From positions 2,816,914-2,880,913 of the forward strand of contig OY730174.1 in NCBI GenBank assembly GCA_963422465.1: a stretch of 64,000 nt of DNA, in the 5' to 3' direction. Of this stretch, positions 59,744 to 64,000 are shown in pieces (position 1 is the stretch's first letter; every line of letters starts with the position of its first letter). The position numbers and the translations under genes were made by a program. The DNA comes from Lichina pygmaea (Eukaryota; Ascomycota; Lichinomycetes; Lichinales; Lichinaceae). The notes below the pieces were generated by a model. It was given only the letters and a program-made list of their open reading frames with translations, was not told the DNA's origin and searched no databases.

Positions 59744-60390
59744 TGTTGCGGTCTGTACCGTGCTGTTCTAACCAAGTATAGGATTAAGGGTGAGATGTGG
59801 AAGGCAGGTTGGTTCTCACAGGAGAGGAGTGTCAAGAAGTGCGAAGGGGTTTGGTGGAATGTGGTGGTGGTGACACCTGATCAATAGCTTTGTACAAAAG
59901 GATTGTATTGAAGTAGATCTAGTTGTCTGGATCACAACATGAGTTGAAGACAATTGTTCCATAAGGGAACTATCACCAGACTATATAGTACTCAGTCTGT
60001 GAGCTGGGTGAGCTCTGCTCACTTGGCTCACTTTGCTCACTGTTCATGCACACTGCAGTGAGCTGGGTGAGCTCTGCTCACTTTGCTCACTTGTTCATGC
60101 ACACTGCGGTGAGCTGGGCAAGCTCTGCTCACTTTGCTCACTTGTTCATGCATGCTGCAGCAAGCTGGGCAAGCTCTGCTGACTTTGCTCACTTGTTCAT
60201 GCATGCTGTGGTGAGCTGGGCAAGCTCTGCTCACTTTGCTCACGTATATGCATGCTGCGGTGAGCAACCCCTGGTCAGTCTCACCGGTCACGTGACTGCT
60301 TCCCGTGTTATGCAGTCTGGTACTTCTGTCCAGTATCCTGTCTGCTGCTTTCTGTGAGTATAAAGACTGTGTTCCTCCTGGGTTGTAACA
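59744..60390 (-). repeat. E5 5' LTR
   Basis: 647 bp, the longest LTR of the family here, with an array of about five units (60000-60245). Confidence 0.9.
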
Positions 60391-62910
60391 TCTTGATAAG
60401 GAAAGGGATGTGGAACAAAAGCTCCAAGCACTGTGGCAAACTGGATCAGCATCAGAGTTGACAGCGAAGTTCAAACAACTAGTAGTGAGCACCCAGTGGG
60501 GGGACAGTGCACTAACAGCACTATTCTACCAAGGTCTCAAGGAACAAGTCAAGGATGAAATTGTGTGAGGAGACTGACCAACCGAGCTCTACAAAATAAT
60601 TAAGACTGCAGCTCACATCAACAACTGACAGTTTGAGAGAGAGCTTGAGAAGTGAGGCAAGTAGACAAAACTATAGGTGAAGAAAAAACCAACACCTGCC
60701 AAAGATAACTACAGCTTGGTACCCATAGAAATTGATGTGGCAGAACTACAAAAGAAGAAGACATAGAAGTGTTACAACTGTCAGAAAGTGGGCCACCTTG
60801 CAGTGAACTGCAGGAGCAAGAAGAAGAACAAGAAGAGTAAAGGGAAGCAGTTGAACATCACGAGTGCCTGGAAAGACAGAGAGACAGAGAAGCCCCAGAG
60901 AGCTCCCCAAGACACACTGCCCCACAATCACCGTGAGGTAGCACTCCTCAGAGAGAAGGATAATCTCCGACAAGACACTGAAGAACTTGAGAACATGCTT
61001 CAAGAAACCTTGGATCACCTCAACAAGGTCTAAAGGAAGGTTGACAGAATCCACTAGAAGGAAGACCTGATCTCCAAGTTCAACACAACTGGCTACATGG
61101 AGGAACAGGTTGACAACAAGAAAGCCCAGCCACCACCAGTCCCTGACAAACCTGTCCTTCAATGACAGGACACAACCCTATCAGAAATAAGGGAGATGCA
61201 AGTGTCATGATGGGTTGACAATACCCTCAGCATCACACAGGTCAGAGACATCACCACACAAGTGGACCTACAGCAGGCTACAACAGCAGCCTGCGGACAA
61301 TCTTATTGGAAGGTGTGCGAAGACAACTACTGCAAGGAACACCTTCTAGAGAAAATAAAGATGTGGTTCCCAGAGTCTGAGGTGGAAGCATGATAGAATA
61401 TGCACATCCAAAGGGTCAACCCTGAACAAGATGATTGCAACAAAGACCTGTGGGAATGATGCCTCACCACATGATGCAAACAACATGTGGTAGAGTGTCA
61501 GGCGCAGGGTCTAGGCAGCTCAAAAAACTAGCAGTGCTCTTCAAAACTAGGGTTGGAAGAGCAGGCAAGACAACACCCTGGAAGGAAGAAGTCAAGCCAA
61601 GCCTTGACACAACAGCCTGCAGCCCACACTTTCACATCAAGATCAGAGTTAATAGGTGGTTGGCTAAGGCCATGATCAACTCTGGTGTGACTGGTAACTT
61701 CATGTCAGAAAGCTTTGCCAGAAAAAACAAGGTTCCAGTCCAAGACAAGAAAGACTTTTACTAATTGACAGTAGTGGACAGAACACCACTCTCCAAAGAC
61801 AAGAGACAAGTGATGAAGGAGACCAAGAGTCTGAGACTGAGTGTCTATAGCACAACAATCAGAACAGAGGAATTCAACTTGGTCTGAATACCACACAAAG
61901 TTATATTAGGACTTCCGTGGTTGGAAAAATAAAACCCAAGGATTGACTGGAAAAGAAGGTAACTAGTCTCTCCGGATAAGACACTAGTCAAGTCAGAACC
62001 AGGAGTGATAATTAAAGAAATCTCACTGACACAGTGGAAGAAATACCACTAGTGCAGGGAGATCTGTGTGGCCTGGATGAAACCCCACACACAACAACTT
62101 TGCACTACGCAAGATGCTGTAGGCAAGACTCAGGCACTGCAGTTGCCAAGTGAGTATAAAGAATACTAGGAGATGTTCAAAGAAACAGTGATCACAACAC
62201 TACCAGAACATCAGGAGTGGGACTATAAGATTCTGCTGGAAGACAGAAAAAAACCCACACATAGCCCTATCTACACTCTGTCAGCAAAAGAGCTTGAGGC
62301 CCTGAGAGACTACCTGGACAAGAACCTAGTGAAAGAGTTCATAAGACTTTTAACATCACCAGCTGGATACCTGATATTATTTGTGCCAAAGAAAGATAGC
62401 AAACTTTGACTGTGTGTTGATTATCAGCAGCTAAATGTGATCACAGTAAAAAACCACTACCCACTGCTATTGATATCAGAAATCCAAGACTGGATCCAAG
62501 AAGCCAAATAGTTTACCAAGTTCAATATTCAAGGTGCTTTCAACCTGGTTAGGATGAAAGATGGCAAAGAATAGAAGACAGCTTTTTGTACAAGGTACAG
62601 GCACTACAAGTATACCATGATGCTATTCAGCCTTATAAATACACTGGTGATATTCCAATCACTTATTAACACTGTCCTCTGACAATACCTGGATATATTT
62701 GTCACTGCTTACATTGATGATGTCTTGGTATACACCAACAGAACCTTGGAGAAGTATAAACAGCATGTCAAGAAGATCCTACATGCACTCCAGAAAGCAG
62801 GCATAAGATTATGTCTTGATAAAAGTGTTTTCCACACAAAAGAAGTGGAATATTTAGGGTTGATCCTAACAACAGAAGGAATCTGAATAGACAACATAAA
62901 GATGGCAGCA

Positions 62911-62999
62911 GGCCTGCAACGACTCGAACCTCCACGTGGTGCAGGCTGGGAATCTCGGGGCAGTCGATGGCGGGCGGCTTCCCAGGCTGCTCGTAGTCG
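62911..62999 (+). ncRNA. HDV-like ribozyme at the LINE-C 5' end
   Basis: The same fold as at LINE-A, with all of P1, P2, P3, L3, P4 and J4/2 identical; the only change in the 89 nt is one C to T in the joiner after P1.1. The candidate catalytic C is at 62987. Confidence 0.62.
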
Positions 63000-64000
63000 C
63001 TGCACTGAGAGCTAATCAAGTAACCGGTCAAGCTGCTGGTGTTGCGGAGTGACAGGCCACCGGAGGTGTCGCGCAGGCACCCTGGACACCCCCGTGAAAC
63101 AGCTACAGCAGAACAGAGGACTGCGACCAAGCTTGGGAGATGAAAACCACCTGACAGACAACTACCGTGTACGCTACGGCCTGAAGCCAGCCCCACAGCT
63201 GGTGGATGTGAAGTCTAGGCGTCTGATAGGGCACCTGTGGAGTAGTCGAGAGGAGTTCTTGTCACATCACCCTCCTAGCAGAGTCTCCAGCTAACACGTG
63301 AGGATCTGCTAGGGGGGGAGTGGTCTTGGCACTGCGGTGTTGTTAATCAAACACAGACCACCTGTTAAAGAAGGAGAGTGGTTGTACAAGGAGATGTCGC
63401 CGCTCCAGTGCCTAAGGGCTGTGTGATAGCCAAAGTGCTGGCTTGATGGTTTTGCCTAAGGCCTTGCCATGAAGTCTCTTCGTACAATCCACAATCTGGG
63501 GCCAGGGGACTGGGTTATCCAGTGGGCCAACAGGTGCAACCGGGGCCCCACAGGCGACAGCGGACCAAGGAGAACTCCTCCCTACTTGGTTAGTGGGCTG
63601 GAAAGGCAGCCCTGCAGGTGCTGGCACAGCCTGCAGGGTCCGTAAGGCCTGCGAGGCATGGTCGGCCTTTGTACAAGAGATCTGCGAAGGTAACACAAAA
63701 CAGTTAACAACTGCGAGGTGTGGTATATAATGGCAGTGACGGAGGTAGGGCCTGGGCCTACTACGAGACTGTCTATATAGCCCAAGAGGACAGATGCGCA
63801 TGCCGGTTTGTACAGAGTGCAGGCTTAGGCTGCAAACAACAAGCTCAGGGAGCAAACTACAGTTGGAGCGTGGGCTCTGGGCTGGTGACCCAGCGCTCCG
63901 AAGCAGGATCCCAGGGGTGAGCACGTACGGCGGAGTGCAAGAGACCTCGGGACTGTGGGAAAGCGTGGTAGAGACTCTGTGGGGGGGTGCCAACTCTACA
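62911..64000 (+). mobile_element. LINE-C, second copy of the ribozyme-headed LINE, 5' part
   Basis: The 1090 bases to the window edge align without large gaps with 25670-26760 of LINE-A, differing mostly by transitions. The element starts at the same base as LINE-A but in unrelated flanking DNA, the reverse transcriptase region of E4. So the 5' module belongs to a mobile family and its first base is fixed. Whether this copy also passes into the LINE-B-like RT body cannot be seen; the window ends 28 bp before the corresponding junction. Confidence 0.85.

Larger units (their letters stand above)
54044..60390 (-). mobile_element. E5, Gypsy family I chromovirus, inverted
   Basis: Third family I copy, in the gag of E4, flanked by TCTTG (54039-54043 and 60391-60395). 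Read right to left: gag (59.7-58.9 kb, zinc knuckle CYACGKLGHMVKD), protease (58.2-57.9), reverse transcriptase (57.85-57.2), RNase H (57.0-56.6), integrase (56.3-55.6), chromodomain (about 55.3-55.2) and the Zn2Cys6 ORF on the plus strand. It is broken, with well over ten breaks. Confidence 0.9.
46774..62910 (+). mobile_element. E4, Gypsy family II chromovirus, split by E3, E5 and LINE-C
   Basis: Visible pieces are 46774-46865 and 53229-53596 (5' LTR), 53597-54043 (leader and gag start, MDPQSPTPSQ) and 60396-62910 (rest of gag, protease and reverse transcriptase). It inserted into LINE-A; the base pair run TCTGG at 46769-46773 should be one copy of its target duplication. It is homologous to E3 through the interior but its LTR is much diverged. 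At 62910, in the reverse transcriptase, LINE-C interrupts it; the remainder and the 3' LTR must lie right of the window if they survive. It is heavily decayed, with dozens of breaks, and is the oldest Gypsy element here. Confidence 0.85.

Overview
The window looks like a basidiomycete fungal chromosome, probably of the smut lineage (Ustilaginomycotina). That placement is an inference from introns of about 50-75 nt with CTGAC/CTAAT-type branch sites, very long uninterrupted exons, GC-rich genes and the gene families present. The lineage is not certain. The window has two unlike halves.

1-25.67 kb is host euchromatin with seven conserved nuclear genes. From left to right they are: THO2 of the THO/TREX mRNA-export complex (minus strand, C-terminal end off the window); a ten-exon PARP1-type poly(ADP-ribose) polymerase (minus); COP9 signalosome subunit 6 (minus); an ARM-repeat protein of the Hsm3/PSMD5 proteasome-chaperone type (minus); an RNA polymerase III Rpc31/RPC7-like subunit (plus, sharing a 415-bp divergent promoter with the previous gene); an L-type cyclin (minus, convergent with RPC31); and an Acinus-like SAP/RSB protein of the ASAP complex (minus). 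I worked out splice models with consistent phase for all the multi-exon genes. Several products act in nuclear RNA metabolism (THO2, cyclin L, Acinus, Rpc31), but nothing suggests a cluster beyond ordinary synteny.

25.67-64 kb is a nest of retroelements without a recognisable host gene. Target-site duplications let the order be read. LINE-A (plus) is the base layer. A Tad1-like LINE, LINE-B (28297-46599, minus), inserted into LINE-A with a 12-bp duplication. Two copies of Gypsy family I (E1 28598-35116; E2 36574-43036) then inserted into LINE-B. A Gypsy family II element (E4, from 46774) inserted further along LINE-A. A second family II element (E3, 46866-53223) sits inside the 5' LTR of E4. 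A third family I element (E5, 54044-60390, minus) sits inside the gag of E4. LINE-C (62911 to beyond 64000) sits in the pol of E4. All Gypsy elements are chromodomain-bearing chromoviruses and all are broken.

Three things stand out. (1) LINE-A and LINE-C begin at exactly the same base, and their first 89 nt fold as an HDV-like self-cleaving ribozyme. (2) Both Gypsy families carry, antisense between pol and the 3' LTR, an ORF with a fungal Zn(II)2Cys6 DNA-binding cluster. (3) The LTRs of both families carry tandem arrays of perfect or near-perfect dyads of the kind Zn2Cys6 dimers usually bind. Points 2 and 3 together suggest a retrotransposon-encoded transcription factor acting on its own LTR, which I do not recognise as a described system.
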